DNA of 64,000 nucleotides, from NCBI GenBank assembly GCA_014529385.2, contig CM043942.1, positions 3,494,501 through 3,558,500 on the forward strand, read 5' to 3'. Below the pieces are notes generated by a model. The model was given only the letters and a program-made list of their open reading frames with translations, had not been told where the DNA came from and searched no databases. This document shows positions 32,360 through 44,380 of the stretch, piece by piece. Within the stretch, counting starts at the first letter, position 1, and each line of letters starts with the position of its first letter. The translations under genes were made by a program, and so were the position numbers. This stretch comes from Adiantum capillus-veneris (Eukaryota; Streptophyta; Polypodiopsida; Polypodiales; Pteridaceae).

Positions 32360-33807
32360 CAACTACCTCAACCGGATAAGAGGCATTGTTGGCACAAGTG
32401 ATTGTATTCCCAGAGGGATAGACTCAAGAGAGGTAAACAAATCATGATGTGAGGTAATGTGCTTTGTAGAACCACTATCTCAAGAGAGGTAAACAAATCA
32501 TGATGTGAGGCAATGTGCTTTGTAGCACCATTATAAAACTGCCACACATGTGAATCTACAGCAACTGACATGCACATATCATGGACAACAACATCATAAG
32601 TACACTCTGCACTAAAAGGCCACTTTGCATCTACATCAACATCACAATCTCCTTTCACAAAAGACTCTACAATAGCTGCACTTGTATTGGACCTTGTAGT
32701 TGATCTAGCCTCTTTATTCTTAGCCTCTTTTGCCTTCAGACACTACTTGACCAAGTGATCATTGGCTTTACAGTAATGGCAAAGCATCCTTTTCTTGCCC
32801 TTATCACTAGAATTCCCAGATGAAGTGCTGCCAATAGAAGCATTAGGAACATAATATTTTCAACTCGTAGAAGAACTATGATAAGTGGTTACATTGTGAC
32901 TACCACCTTTTCTTTGAGTAGCCATAAAAGCATGTTCAACTGCACACTGTTTAGCCCTATTTTTTTAGAAAGTGACTTTTGCAACAACAATGTTTATAAT
33001 GCATCAAACTTGAGTCATAAGTCTCCAAGTACTAACAAAATTCTAGTAAGAATATAGCAAAGCATCAAGAACAGTCTGCACAAGGGAACTGTCAGAAATG
33101 ACTTCGCCTACAGAAATAAATTGCTCATTGATATCCATGACACTAGCAAGGAAAGTTTCCATCTCATATTCCTCATGCATAATCTTCGACTACAACTCTT
33201 TACATAGCAATGCAATTTTAGCCTCATTGCAACTTGCATAAAGACCAGTCAGAATATCTCAAGCGTGTTTTGCGAATTTTGTTGAATGAATATGAGGAGT
33301 AATAGTGCACTTCATAGACAATTCAATCAATGCATGAGCATGCACATATTTTACATCCCAACGAGCTTGCTCAGCCGTAGGAAAAATACCTTTGGCAACA
33401 ACAATCTTGCCACCAAAACCTGCAACATTTTCAACATTGTTGACATCCTCAGAACTAAGTTGTACATCAATGCCCTACACAATTTCCAAACACCCTTTCA
33501 CACAACAACATGTTGCATCATATAAGCGCACATAGGGTAATTGTGCAATCTATCCTCAGTAGCAAACAGTGATCATGAACACATCTGTGTTGTTGTCAGC
33601 CATGGCAAATGATGCACTTGATGTGAAAACCGCCCAAAAAGAGGAGAAACAAAGAGGGAACAACACGTTCTATATAGCACAAACCGTAGAAGACTGTAAG
33701 GGACCTATAATGCAAAAAACGGCACTGATGAAACCCTACACAAAATGACAATATAGTATGTGGAGTACTACATGTAGTGGAAACGAAGGCCAAAATGAGC
33801 CCGAATG
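32360..33807 (-). pseudogene. Copia-D leader, gag and protease fragment
   Basis: The minus strand from 33807 carries the Copia-D leader (GGTTTGTGCTATATAGAACG-type sequence), the gag ATG at about 33604, then gag and zinc knuckle remnants. The stretch KGDCDVDVDAKWPFSAECTY follows, and the protease region with YNGATKHI (FDSGATKHI in Copia-D) near 32540. A 56-bp duplication (32423-32534) and many stops are present. Both ends are truncated; neither LTR is included. Confidence 0.85.
32423..32534. repeat. 56-bp tandem duplication in Copia-D fragment
   Basis: CTCAAGAGAGGTAAACAAAT and the 30-odd bases after it occur at 32423 and again at 32479 with about three differences. Confidence 0.9.
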
Positions 33808-34196
33808 GAAATTTGGATCTTTGGTGTGCCTGTTTGGGGCCTTATTCCAATTTGCAGAATTGCACTCCCTTGCTATACCCATGTAATATATACAAGGACT
33901 TTTGATAGTGGCACTTTTTGACACATTGTACATACATTTTAGTGTCTTCAGATCTCCTCCCATATGCCATTTAACCTTGTATCTTCCAAACCCCTCCACT
34001 TCTTGCTCATACCTACCTGCTATAATCTTATGACCTTAGGTATGCTAGTGTGGTGGAGCACCCATTTCAAGAATTCAAAATCTTCGCAATCAACCTCAAA
34101 AGCACCCAACCACCAAACATGCTTCTCTGAGTGAACACTGAAATTCTTACTATGTTGCCCCTGTCTTGCATTCAATGCTCTATTCATCAAGGTTAT
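33808..34196. other. Unassigned DNA
   Basis: Nothing recognised. Confidence 0.5.
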
Positions 34197-35100
34197 TTAC
34201 ACTCTCTCTAATTTTCTATTCATGAGAATATCACTCTCATCTAGTTTTATAACAATAATAGCAACACCATTCACCTTAGAATGTTGAAGGTCATAAAACT
34301 TTATCATGGCTCTCTGAAGATTCTTCAAATCAAAGAATATATTGTTGAAGTAGTTGAATTTGAAGTCTTTCTTCCTCCCATGATAAATTTCAAAGGGTTG
34401 ACCAAGGATTTCCATCACCCTTTGTTTGATCCTATGCGTTGCTAGACAAGTGATGGCTTAGGAAGCAAAGATCCCTTCAACTTTGTTTTCATGACCTTGA
34501 ACAACTTCATGTAACTCTCTCGACCAATTCTAACGTTGTCCATAGTGCACTGTATATCGTCATTGTCCAAGGTAGAGCCCTCCAAGAATCCATTAATGTA
34601 CTCATGTATTGCCTTTCTAAATTTCTTGTCAGCTATCATGTTTCTGTCAACCATAGGTGGAACTACATCACAATTGCTCCCTCCATGCTCCTTTTTTAAT
34701 GATCTAGCTGAAATAAAGTCCTAACGTGATTACAAACAAAGGTCTTATATGATCATAAGTTCAAAAAGAGGCCTTACACAGGCCTGAACAAAAGTATAAA
34801 GACATGAGCAAAGGCCTAACATAAATACATGCCATAAGAAAAAGCACACTGACGTAAGCAAAAGTTCATAGATATTATAAAAAGACCTTACCTTGCGTCT
34901 TGATTCTTCTTCTACAACCTCCACCTTCTTGTTTAAGACTCTCAATGTTCTTAAGTTGTCTTTCTCTTTGTCAAAACCCTAATTTGGTTTTCTTCTTCTT
35001 CCTGCATTTACTTGGTTTTGCAATTTATTCATGGCCTCCTTGCCTTCTTCAAGCTGCTTGTTCATAGATGAAACCTATTGACACAACAAATGATCCTTAA
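34197..35100 (-). pseudogene. Unrecognised intron-bearing coiled-coil gene remnant
   Basis: The minus strand encodes a coiled-coil-like stretch (SSMNKQLEEGKEAMNKLQ), a TAG in frame, then RVLNKKVEVVEEESRRK ending at a GTAAGG donor (34891). A 173-bp intron ends at ACGTTAG (34719) and joins in phase 0 to DFISARSLKKEHGG. The second exon runs on through KKFRKAIHEYINGFLEG and NVRIGRESYMKLFKVMK to a stop at 34442. A further open stretch of about 73 codons (34418-34197, AMIKFYDLQHSKVNGVAIIV) follows in another frame. The long coiled coil followed by a KA-EYINGF...NVRIG pattern faintly recalls XH-domain proteins of RNA-directed DNA methylation. That is a weak impression. Confidence 0.4.
34719..34891 (-). 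other. Predicted 173-bp intron
   Basis: Minus-strand GTAAGG donor and ACGTTAG acceptor; removal keeps frame in phase 0. Confidence 0.4.
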
Positions 35101-35472
35101 GCTTTAAAATATCTAACTCTACTGCAATATTTTTTATATACCTTAATCGTCCTCTTTGTCCATCTCCTACAAATAGGATCAAGGAAGAGCAGTTAGAAAA
35201 TGCCAGAGTGCTTCTTGTGATAGGATCTAAAGCATACATTATACCATCTATACATAAATTTATATTCTTTCTCCCCTATGATCTCAATGAAGCACATGCA
35301 CATGTTGAAGCTTTGCAAACCATGTTTCTCTTTCAAACTAGTGCATATTCTTCTTCCAAGTCAATGTGTAGATGATAGAGACTTCTTTTAGCAGGGTCCA
35401 TGTCTAAATGCAAAGAAGGAAAGCTTGGAAATGGTGAAGAAGGTGATGCACTTGCACAGAATTCAAAGTTTC
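35101..35472. other. Unassigned flank of Gypsy-C
   Basis: No gene recognised. It ends in the GTTTC target-site copy (35468-35472). Confidence 0.5.
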
Positions 35473-37064
35473 TGTCATAATAATCAATATCTAATTCTCC
35501 TAAATGATTTTCTCATATTAAACTGATCATTTAATGTGGGGAAGTGCCAAGGGAGAAAAAGCTAGAATATTGGTTAAGTTAGCAGACCGGCCACAGTAGG
35601 GATCCAAAGGAGGGAAAATAGGGATCCAAAGGGGGGGCCATCTGCAAAAGAGCCATGTGAAACAATGGGCCAAAAAGACCCTAAGGCTCAGCCCATTAAG
35701 ACTTCCAAAATGCTAAGGTTCCAAAATTCAAAGGTTGTGTCCAAAGGTCAACCCTAGGGAAAATTGGATGCTTAGTGTGTGCCCAAAAAGTCTTTCTACA
35801 TCCCTACATGGGAGGGGGCGAGCCCCAAAGCTAGGGGATGAGAGAGAAAGCCACACACACACACACACAGGCTCCCTTTACACAAAGGGAATGAGGGACA
35901 CATGTCAGCTCCCTAGGCCAGATGCCCACAAGGTGTGCCCAATTCCTATTGGAAGACCCTTGAAGTGGACCAATGAGAATTAAGCTAGAGTAAATATAGT
36001 TTAATTAATTTAAAAACATTTAATAAAAGAAACCAATGAGAATTAAGTCTCCTAGAAGACTATTGGGCAGTCTCCCAAGGGGTCCAATGAGCATTCAGGA
36101 GCCCCATGGCTTGCCTGATTCCTATTGGCCAGGAGGCAAAGGGGTCCAATGAGAGTTTAGTTTAATTATTTAATTACCTAAAGCTCTCACAAAAGGGGAA
36201 AGGGGGACACATGTCTAAAGGCTATCACTTATGCTGCTTAATTCCTATTGGCTTGACCTGGGGAGGTCCAATGAGGCAAAGGCCAGACTTATTTAGCAGC
36301 TAGGGCTCGCCCAAGAGAGAGGGGGGGCTGATTTTTGCTTGGCATTGACACACACACTCTCACACTTGACCATGTGTGAAGGGAAAATACTCTATCTCCT
36401 CCCAAGCTTTAATGGAGAGCTCATCACCTACTCCAAGCTTGTGAGATAGAAGCCTACATCAACACTCTCTTGGCATGTGGATGCAAATCCAACCAAGAGC
36501 CAAGCTTCAATGCATGCTCATCTTCTCTACCAAGCTAATTACTAAGCTAAGCTATGCTAATATGAGTGATTATGTGAGGAGATGTACTTCTTTCTCGTAA
36601 GATACTTCTTTTTCCTCTCAATCTACTCTCATACCCTGCTAGCTCTCACCATCTTCGAAGGTGTGTGAGGTCTTGGGTCTGAAAACGGGGATAATTCAAG
36701 TTGTGTTTGATTAAGTGTTTTGCTTGGTGTATGAAGCTTCCATCTTCATTGCACTAGCTAGTCTTGAAGGAACACAAAGAATTGTATTGTACAATGTCTC
36801 TCTTGATGGGAGAAACCATAATACAAAGCCTTTTGGAGGGGGGACCGGCTCCATGCAAATCCGGTCCTCAACTGTTGTCAATAGCTTAATTGCTCTCTCT
36901 TTTGAAAGTATTGTCGATGCTATCTAACTAGGTGTTATGATTTTTGTTGCTCTCTCCACCCAAGCACTCTTGTAATTCTCATTAGGAATCTATTCTAATG
37001 AAATGCCCACTATGTTCATGCTAATTTCCGCTACAAAAAAGATTTTAGGCCATTAAATGTTACA
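35473..37064 (+). repeat. Gypsy-C 5' LTR (1592 bp)
   Basis: TG...CA ends, nearly identical to 42791-44380. It contains an (AC)n tract near 35853 and repeated ATTGG/CCAAT motifs between 35950 and 36275. Its 70-codon ORF (36715-36927) has no recognised motif. Confidence 0.97.
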
Positions 37065-37065
37065 T

Positions 37066-37077
37066 TGGTATCAGAGC
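37066..37077 (+). other. Gypsy-C primer-binding site
   Basis: TGGTATCAGAGC, one base after the LTR; initiator tRNA-Met type. Confidence 0.95.
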
Positions 37078-37481
37078 TCAAGGTTTCTCTTTTCTTGCTC
37101 AAGAAGGGAGGTCCTCAAGCTAGCTACAAATGGTTGGTATTATTAATTGCCTGTGAGTAAGTAGAATAGGGATTTTTCAGCCTTGCAGTGCGCCTGCCTT
37201 TGTGCAGTTAACGGGGCATCACCGTCGAGAGCTATGGTCTTAATAGTGGAGTCCTACGGGGCTTGCCTACGGCTTAACCACTATCGAGCTATTAGAAGCT
37301 TGACAGGAGCCGGTGCTGTTTTGGTGTCGAAAGACCCTCTCTTCTATTCCTTGCAATTAATGGTATTCGAGCCGCGGGTACAGTTGCTTGAGTGCTTTTT
37401 CTAAAGGGGTAAAGAGGAGTAGCAACTAGGGCTTGAAGTGCCAAAGTACACCTAAAAAGTTTACACCTAAAAGTTGTTAGA

Positions 37482-40400
37482 ATGGCTGACAATAGTAAAG
37501 AGAGTGAAATTAATGTTGATAACTTTGATTTTGCTCATGAGCAAGCTACTAATGATGCTTCAATGCTTGTTAACTATCTTGTTTCTAGGCTTCAACAAGC
37601 CATGGGCAATCCATCTCTCCAAAGTGAAGTGCAACGGCAGCTCCGTGCTCACGAGGATTCTCCAAGCTCATCACCATGACGAGAGAACACCTAGGAAGCC
37701 TCCTTGTGAGACTACCAAAAGAGGTCTCTCTCCGATTCGGGAAGAAGAAGAGAATCCATATGAAGGGCTCAAGAACTTACTTCTGGATGATGCATCTCCT
37801 TCCCAAAGGAGAATTCAAGAGCCTCCACCGAAGGAACGAGAAAGAAGCGAGTCTCCCGCCACCTCGGCGGAGATGGCTCCACGAAGACGGCGGGCTAAAC
37901 GCTCTCCATCACCACCAAAGCGGAGAAGACCATCACACTCTTCTCCACGCCATAATTCAAAGAGGGATGATAAAAAGCAAGAGAAGAAAAAGGCGAGAAA
38001 GAGGACACCCTCTTCTCCATCTTCTTCATCCTCTTCCTCTTATGAAAGCTATGGTGAAGACGACAAAGATCAAGACAAGAAAAAGGCGAGAAAGAGGTCA
38101 CCCTCTTCTCCACCTTCTTCAAATTCTTCATCTTCTGAAGAAAGTGATGGTGCAACTTTTGAACCATCAAAAAGAAGAGGCCATAGGAAATCCTATGCCG
38201 CATGGAAGAGGTCATCCAAGCTGAAGAAATTCAAAGAGGGAGGGAAGAGCATCTCTTTCCTTACCTATGATGGCACCTTCGGTGCTACAGACAAAGTTTT
38301 GGCCTTTATCCAGCAATTCGATGCGGCGTTTGGAGATGAGGGCTTCACGGAGTCCTCTAAGCTACGCCATGTAGCTATGCACTTTCAAAAGTCCGCCAGA
38401 CAATGGTGGTCTAGCCTACGAGCCAACGGTGAAGCTCCACGAACATGGAAGGCTTTAAGAGCTTCCATTATGAAGCAGTTTTTGGCCACCGATGCCAAAG
38501 ACAAAGTACTCACCGAATGGCGAAGCTTAAAGCTCTCTCCAAATGAATCCATCCACAAATATGTAGACAAGTTTTGGGACCTACAACTCAAAGCCACTGT
38601 CTTCAAAAAGTTGGATTTTGGAGAGCAAAAGCAACAATTTTGTGCGGGCTTAACCGAAGAAATGGCAGAGTATGTCAACTCCCAAAGGCCACGTACCATA
38701 TCGGCGGTAATACACCATACTATGGTGGCCTCGCGAATCAATTTCCAAACGGGGGGTAAAAGAAATAATAAACCCCCGGAAAACAAAGGTTCCAATGAGC
38801 CTAAGGGGAAGGACAATGTCCAAAAGTCTCCTAAGGGCAATTCCAACAAAGCTAAAGAGAAGGGAGTTTACAAAGGAAAGAATAAACTCTCTCCTGAAGA
38901 GCTTGAGCGTTATCGTAAAGATAACCGGTGTTTCAAGTGCGGCGAACAAGGGCATGCGTACCGCGCTTGTCCCCAAAAGAACAACCGCCAAGATCCTCCT
39001 AGAGCTTCTTTGGTTGAAATCCAAGAGGAGGAGATTCACCAAACTCACCACAAAGGATCTCCTCTATGCCATGCTTGGGGAAAGGTAAGAGAACATGATG
39101 CTTTTATTCTCTTTGACCCTGGTTCTACTCACAATTTCATATCTATGGAGTTAGCCACCAAGCTAGGCATACAATCCTACGAGATGGGAGATATCCTACC
39201 CGCAGACAGTGCCTTCAAGGGGCAAGAAGCTTCAGTCACTCCCTTAATCGGGAAATTGAGGCTTCATGTCCAAGGCTATGTGGACAAAGAGGACTTCTTT
39301 ATCTCTCCTCTCAAGCATGAGGATGTAATCCTAGGGGCACCATGGTTTGACCGTCTGGCTGCCCATGTTAAATTTCCTGAAAGGAGAATCTCCTTTAAGT
39401 TCAGGGAAAAGGACATGTATATAGATGCTAAGGAGATGGGTAACACCATCCCCATTGTACATACACCAGCTTTCAACAAGTCAATAAAGAGCTCTATTTC
39501 CGTGTACATGATTTTTGTTAAAGATTCTCAAAATGAACCTAATGCTTTAGCAAAAGAAAATAAAAGCAACCAAAAGGAATTAGAGTTATCCAATTTTCTC
39601 AAGGGGTTTCAAGATGTCTTTATTGACGACATCCCTTGTGAGCTACCTCCTAAACGAGGTAATGACGACCATGCAATTGAACTTCTTCCAGGAAGTTCAC
39701 CGCCTAACAAACCTCCTTATAGAGTTTCTCAAGCTCAACAAGAGGAGATTATGCGGCAAGTGCATGAGTTAATTGAGAAGGGCATGGTTAGGCCTAGCTC
39801 ATCTCCATTTTGCTCACCTGTGCTATTAGTGCAAAAGAAAGACGGCACATATCGTATGTGTGTCGACTATAGAGCACTAAATAGGATCACTATCAAGAAT
39901 AGGTTTCCCGTTCCACGGGTAGAAGACCTATTTGATAAGCTACAAGGATCGACCTACTTCAGTAGGATTGACCTAAAAAGTGGCTATCATCAAATAAGGA
40001 TAGTTGATCAAGACATTGTAAAGACCGCATTTCGTACTACATTTGGTCTTTACGAATACATTGTCATGCCTTTTGGCTTGACTAATGCACCAGCCACATT
40101 TAACCGCTTGATGGAGAAGCTGTTCAGGCCTCATCGAACCTTCACTGGAGTGTTCTTTGATGATATTATCATCTACTCTAATTCATTGGAGGAACACAAG
40201 CAACACCTCCAGGTAATATTTCAAGTTTTAAGAGAGAATAAACTTTATGTTAATCGAAAGAAAAGTGAATTTTTCTTGCAAGAGATTCAATATTTAGGTC
40301 ACATTATCTCTCAAGATGGAATCCAAATGGATCCATCCAAGTTAGAGGTAATAAAAGGATGGCCTAAACCAAGGAATCTTCATGAACTAAGAAGCTTTAT

Positions 40401-40905
40401 AGGTATGTGTGCATACTATAGACGCTTCATAGAAAAGTTCTCACAAATTGCGGGACCATTACATGACCTAACAAAGAAAAATGTTAGGTATACGTGGTCT
40501 GCTAAGGAGAACAATGCTTTCGAAAAGCTTAAAGAAAAGCTTATCTCTCAACCTGTGCTTACACTACCGGATCTCTCAAAACCATTTGAGGTCCAATGTG
40601 ATGCTTGTGGTGATTGCCTTGGGGCTGTTTTGCTCCAAGAAGGGCACGCCATAGGCTATGAGAGTCGAAGGCTCGACCCTGTTGAGCAAGCTCTAGGCAT
40701 ATACGAAAAAGAACTCCTTGCAGTTCTACATGCCTTAGACTCATGGAAGCACTATTTATTGGGGACTCCTTTCATTCTGCGAACGGATCACCAAAGTCTT
40801 AAGTACTTCATGACGCAGACCAAGCTCTCCGAACAAACAAATGAGGTGGGCAAATTTCCTTTCGCAATTTCATTTTCATATTGCTCACATTGCTGGCAAG
40901 CATAA
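37482..40905 (+). pseudogene. Gypsy-C gag-protease-RT-RNase H (two frame breaks)
   Basis: The gag ATG at 37482 (MADNSKESEINVD) opens 65 codons that end at 37679. A shift of frame near 37665 continues into the main frame. There follow an Arg/Ser/Lys-rich region (37840-38240), the retrotransposon Gag domain (FIQQFDAAFGDEG, ARQWWSSL), a CCHC knuckle from 38929 (CFKCGEQGHAYRAC), and a protease with FDPGSTHNFI (Asp at 39115-39117; most relatives have DSG or DTG). RT has LVQKKDGTYRMCVDYR, IDLKSGYHQIR and catalytic FFDD (40153-40164). RNase H has QCDACGDCLGAVL and RTDHQSLKYF. The frame ends at 40905 after the shift near 40833. Confidence 0.93.
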
Positions 40906-42433
40906 TCAAGTAGCCGATGCACTCTCAAGACGCCCGAGAGTGAATGCGGTTTCCATAGCAACTCACAATGATCTATCTTCAATGATAGATGAGTATGCTA
41001 TTGATCCCGATTTTAGAGATGTGATTTCAGCCCTTGCATTAGGGAAGAAAGAAGAACCATTTACTTTACAAGATGGTTATCTTCTCTATGGCAATAGACT
41101 ATGCGTTACTAACTCACTAAGTGAGAAAGTAATGTATGAATCTCATGCTCCCCCATATGCGGGGCATAGAGGGATTCAGTCTACCCTAAAGGGAATTGAA
41201 ACATATTTCTATTGGCCTACCATGAAAGTGAACATACATGAGTATGTTTCCAAATGTGTGGTATGTCAAAAGACAAAATTTGATAGAGGGAAGCAACTTG
41301 GATTGCTTCAACCCTTGCCAATCCCTAATTCACCGTGGGAGAGCATATCCATGGATTTTATCTTTGGATTGCCTAAGTCTATCCATGGGAATACGGGAAT
41401 ATGGACGATAGTAGACAGGTTCAGTAAACAAGCTCATTTTATACCTGTCAAAAAGACTATCAAAGCCCATCAAATGGCAACCCTCTTCATTTCACAAATT
41501 TTCAAGTACCATGGCTTGCCAATGTCCATAGTGTCGGATAGAGATCCTAGAATGACCAGTAATTTCTGGAAGGGTCTCTTTGAGAATTTAGGAACAAGGC
41601 TAAACTTCTCTTCGGCCTATCATCCACAAACTGATGGCCAAAGTGAAATAGCTAACCTAACCATTCTCGATCTACTAAAAGCCTATGTAACGGAAGTAGA
41701 TCAAAGATCCCAATGGGAGAAGTACTTACCCTTAGTAGAGTATGCTTACAATAACACTGTACATACTTCTACAGGAAAAGCACCTTTCGAGGTAATTGAG
41801 GGAAGATCAAAAAGTCCCTTGCTACTTAAGGTACATGGGAAGATCTTCGCTGCAGATGAGTATAGCCGAGACCTACAAGAATCTTTCCAAAAGATTAAGG
41901 ATGCTATCTCTATCTCACAGCAAAGGCAAAAGGCTGCTGCTGACAAGCACAGAAAAGCCCAAGCCTTTAAAGAAAACGATTGGGTCTTGTTAAAGTTTCC
42001 CAAGGCTCGATTAAGGCACACGACGGGCAAGAATCCTACGGGCCACCAGAAGTACTATGCTAAACTAGCAAAAAGGTATTATGGTCCCTTCCAGATTCTT
42101 AGGCCAATCAATGAGATGGCCTATCAACTTAAGTTGCCCAATCATTGGCTCATACACAATGCTTTTCATGTGAGCCTCTTAAAGCCTTACAAAGGAGAGC
42201 CACCTCAAGAACCAACTATTGAAGACCCACCGGAGATCGAGGACCACAAGGAGGTGCTGCAGCCCGAGTCCATTCTCCGACATGAAGACAAGGTATTAAG
42301 AGGCGGTAAGACTATCCGACGATATCTTATTAAGTTTAAAAATTATTCTTTTGAAGATGCTAGATGGATGCAAGGCATACAATTAAAGGATAACCTAAAC
42401 CTTGTCAATGCTTACAATGTTTCCCAAAAGTAA
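40841..42433 (+). CDS. Gypsy-C integrase with chromodomain
   Basis: About 530 codons overlap the preceding frame because of the one-base shift near 40833, so there is no natural start here. It contains IAGKHNQVADALSRRP (end of RNase H) and the HHCC zinc module (HAPPYAGHRG ... CVVCQKTK). The DDE core is MDFIFGLP, SDRDPRMTSNFW and HPQTDGQSE, all three acidic residues present. GPFQILRPI and a C-terminal chromodomain follow (VLRGGKTIRRYLIKFKNYS, FEDARWM, about 42290-42375). The chromodomain would direct integration to particular chromatin. The stop is at 42431-42433. Confidence 0.93.
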   Translation: MRWANFLSQFHFHIAHIAGKHNQVADALSRRPRVNAVSIATHNDLSSMIDEYAIDPDFRDVISALALGKKEEPFTLQDGYLLYGNRLCVTNSLSEKVMYESHAPPYAGHRGIQSTLKGIETYFYWPTMKVNIHEYVSKCVVCQKTKFDRGKQLGLLQPLPIPNSPWESISMDFIFGLPKSIHGNTGIWTIVDRFSKQAHFIPVKKTIKAHQMATLFISQIFKYHGLPMSIVSDRDPRMTSNFWKGLFENLGTRLNFSSAYHPQTDGQSEIANLTILDLLKAYVTEVDQRSQWEKYLPLVEYAYNNTVHTSTGKAPFEVIEGRSKSPLLLKVHGKIFAADEYSRDLQESFQKIKDAISISQQRQKAAADKHRKAQAFKENDWVLLKFPKARLRHTTGKNPTGHQKYYAKLAKRYYGPFQILRPINEMAYQLKLPNHWLIHNAFHVSLLKPYKGEPPQEPTIEDPPEIEDHKEVLQPESILRHEDKVLRGGKTIRRYLIKFKNYSFEDARWMQGIQLKDNLNLVNAYNVSQK

Positions 42434-42790
42434 GCAAATGTACAAAATGATAAAAATGAACAAAAATTTTCGTCTTATAAGACTCTCTTTTTCTTGATTT
42501 GTGCACAAAAATGAAGTAGTATGCATGCTTAGATCAAGTTTGTGGAGACGACGTCTCCCAAACACCAAGTAGAGCTTGTCACTTTACTATGGAAGACTGA
42601 TAGGACTAATGTGCAGACATGCTTGCGGCAGCCTCAGGCTCTCAAGCGCCAAATGGACTAGTCATCCATTATGGAATGATGTCGTAGGGTAACATAGGGA
42701 TCCTCTACCCGCTAAGAAAAGGACTCATGCATATGCTTTATCTTCTCTACACCATAGTCGAGGACGACTATGATTTCAAGAGAGAGGTAA
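42434..42790 (+). other. Gypsy-C 3' untranslated region and PPT
   Basis: The stretch between the pol stop and the 3' LTR is non-coding. It ends in TTCAAGAGAGAGGTAA (42775-42790), a purine-rich tract directly before the LTR start. Confidence 0.8.
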
Positions 42791-44380
42791 TGTCATAATA
42801 ATCAATATCTAATTCTCCTAAATGATTTTCTCATATTAAACTGATCATTTAATGTGGGGAAGTGCCAAGGGAGAAAAAGCTAGAATATTGGTTAAGTTAG
42901 CAGACCGGCCACAGTAGGGATCCAAAGGAGGGAAAATAGGGATCCAAAGGGGGGGCCATCTGCAAAAGAGCCATGTGAAACAATGGGCCAAAAAGACCCT
43001 AAGGCTCAGCCCATTAAGACTTCCAAAATGCTAAGGTTCCAAAATTCAAAGGTTGTGTCCAAAGGTCAACCCTAGGGAAAATTGGATGCTTAGTGTGTGC
43101 CCAAAAAGTCTTTCTACATCCCTACATGGGAGGGGGCGAGCCCCAAAGCTAGGGGATGAGAGAGAAAGCCACACACACACACACAGGCTCCCTTTACACA
43201 AAGGGAATGAGGGACACATGTCAGCTCCCTAGGCCAGATGCCCACAAGGTGTGCCCAATTCCTATTGGAAGACCCTTGAAGTGGACCAATGAGAATTAAG
43301 CTAGAGTAAATCTAGTTTAATTAATTTAAAAACATTTAATAAAAGAAACCAATGAGAATTAAGTCTCCTAGAAGACTATTGGGCAGTCTCCCAAGGGGTC
43401 CAATGAGCATTCAGGAGCCCCATGGCTTGCCTGATTCCTATTGGCCAGGAGGCAAAGGGGTCCAATGAGAGTTTAGTTTAATTATTTAATTACCTAAAGC
43501 TCTCACAAAAGGGGAAAGGGGGACACATGTCTAAAGGCTATCACTTATGCTGCTTAATTCCTATTGGCTTGACCTGGGGAGGTCCAATGAGGCAAAGGCC
43601 AGACTTATTTAGCAGCTAGGGCTCGCCCAAGAGAGAGGGGGGGCTGATTTTTGCTTGGCATTGACACACACACTCTCACACTTGACCATGTGTGAAGGGA
43701 AAATACTCTATCTCCTCCCAAGCTTTAATGGAGAGCTCATCACCTACTCCAAGCTTGTGAGATAGAAGCCTACATCAACACTCTCTTGGCATGTGGATGC
43801 AAATCCAACCAAGAGCCAAGCTTCAATGCATGCTCATCTTCTCTACCAAGCTAATTACTAAGCTAAGCTATGCTAATATGAGTGATTATGTGAGGAGATG
43901 TACTTCTTTCTCGTAAGATACTTCTTTTTCCTCTCAATCTACTCTCATACCCTGCTAGCTCTCACCATCTTCGAAGGTGTGTGAGGTCTTGGGTCTGAGA
44001 ACGGGGATAATTCAAGTTGTGTTTGATTAAGTGTTTTGCTTGGTGTATGAAGCTTCCATCTTCATTGCACTAGCTAGTCTTGAAGGAACACAAAGAATTG
44101 TATTGTACAATGTCTCTCTTGATGGGAGAAACCATAATACAAAGCCTTTTGGAGGGGGGACCGGCTCCATGCAAATCCGGTCCTCAACTGTTGTCAATAG
44201 CTTAATTGCTCTCTCTTTTGAAAGTATTGTCGATGCTATCTAACTAGGTGTTATGCTTTTTGTTGCTCTCTCCACCCAAGCACTCTTGTAATTCTCATTA
44301 GGAATCTATTCTAATGAAATGCCCACTATGTTCATGCTAATTTCCGCTACAAAAAAGATTTTAGGCCATTAAATGTTACA
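42791..44380 (+). repeat. Gypsy-C 3' LTR (1590 bp)
   Basis: Nearly identical to the 5' LTR, followed by the GTTTC duplication. Confidence 0.97.

Larger units (their letters stand above)
35473..44380 (+). mobile_element. Gypsy-C, full-length young chromovirus
   Basis: An 8.9-kb insertion with LTRs of 1592 bp (35473-37064) and 1590 bp (42791-44380). They differ by about three or four substitutions and one AC-repeat unit, so the insertion is very recent. Perfect GTTTC duplications flank it (35468-35472, 44381-44385). PBS, gag, protease, RT, RNase H, integrase and chromodomain lie in the standard Gypsy order. The only breaks seen are one frameshift in gag (about 37665) and one extra A at the RNase H-integrase border (about 40833). 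Either could be a sequencing error, so the copy may be close to autonomous. Confidence 0.96.

Noticed and set aside
36715-36927. 70-codon ATG ORF in the Gypsy-C LTR, repeated at 44031-44243
   Set aside because: It appears twice only because the LTR does; no motif and no codon signal support it.
37660-37680. Programmed frameshift between short gag N-terminus and the rest in Gypsy-C
   Set aside because: No slippery heptamer is evident at the site, and a one-base error explains it; not excluded but unsupported.
37676-38224. 182-codon ORF overlapping the Gypsy-C gag
   Set aside because: It is an out-of-frame reading of the Arg/Ser/Lys-rich gag region; the true frame carries the Gag and zinc knuckle motifs.
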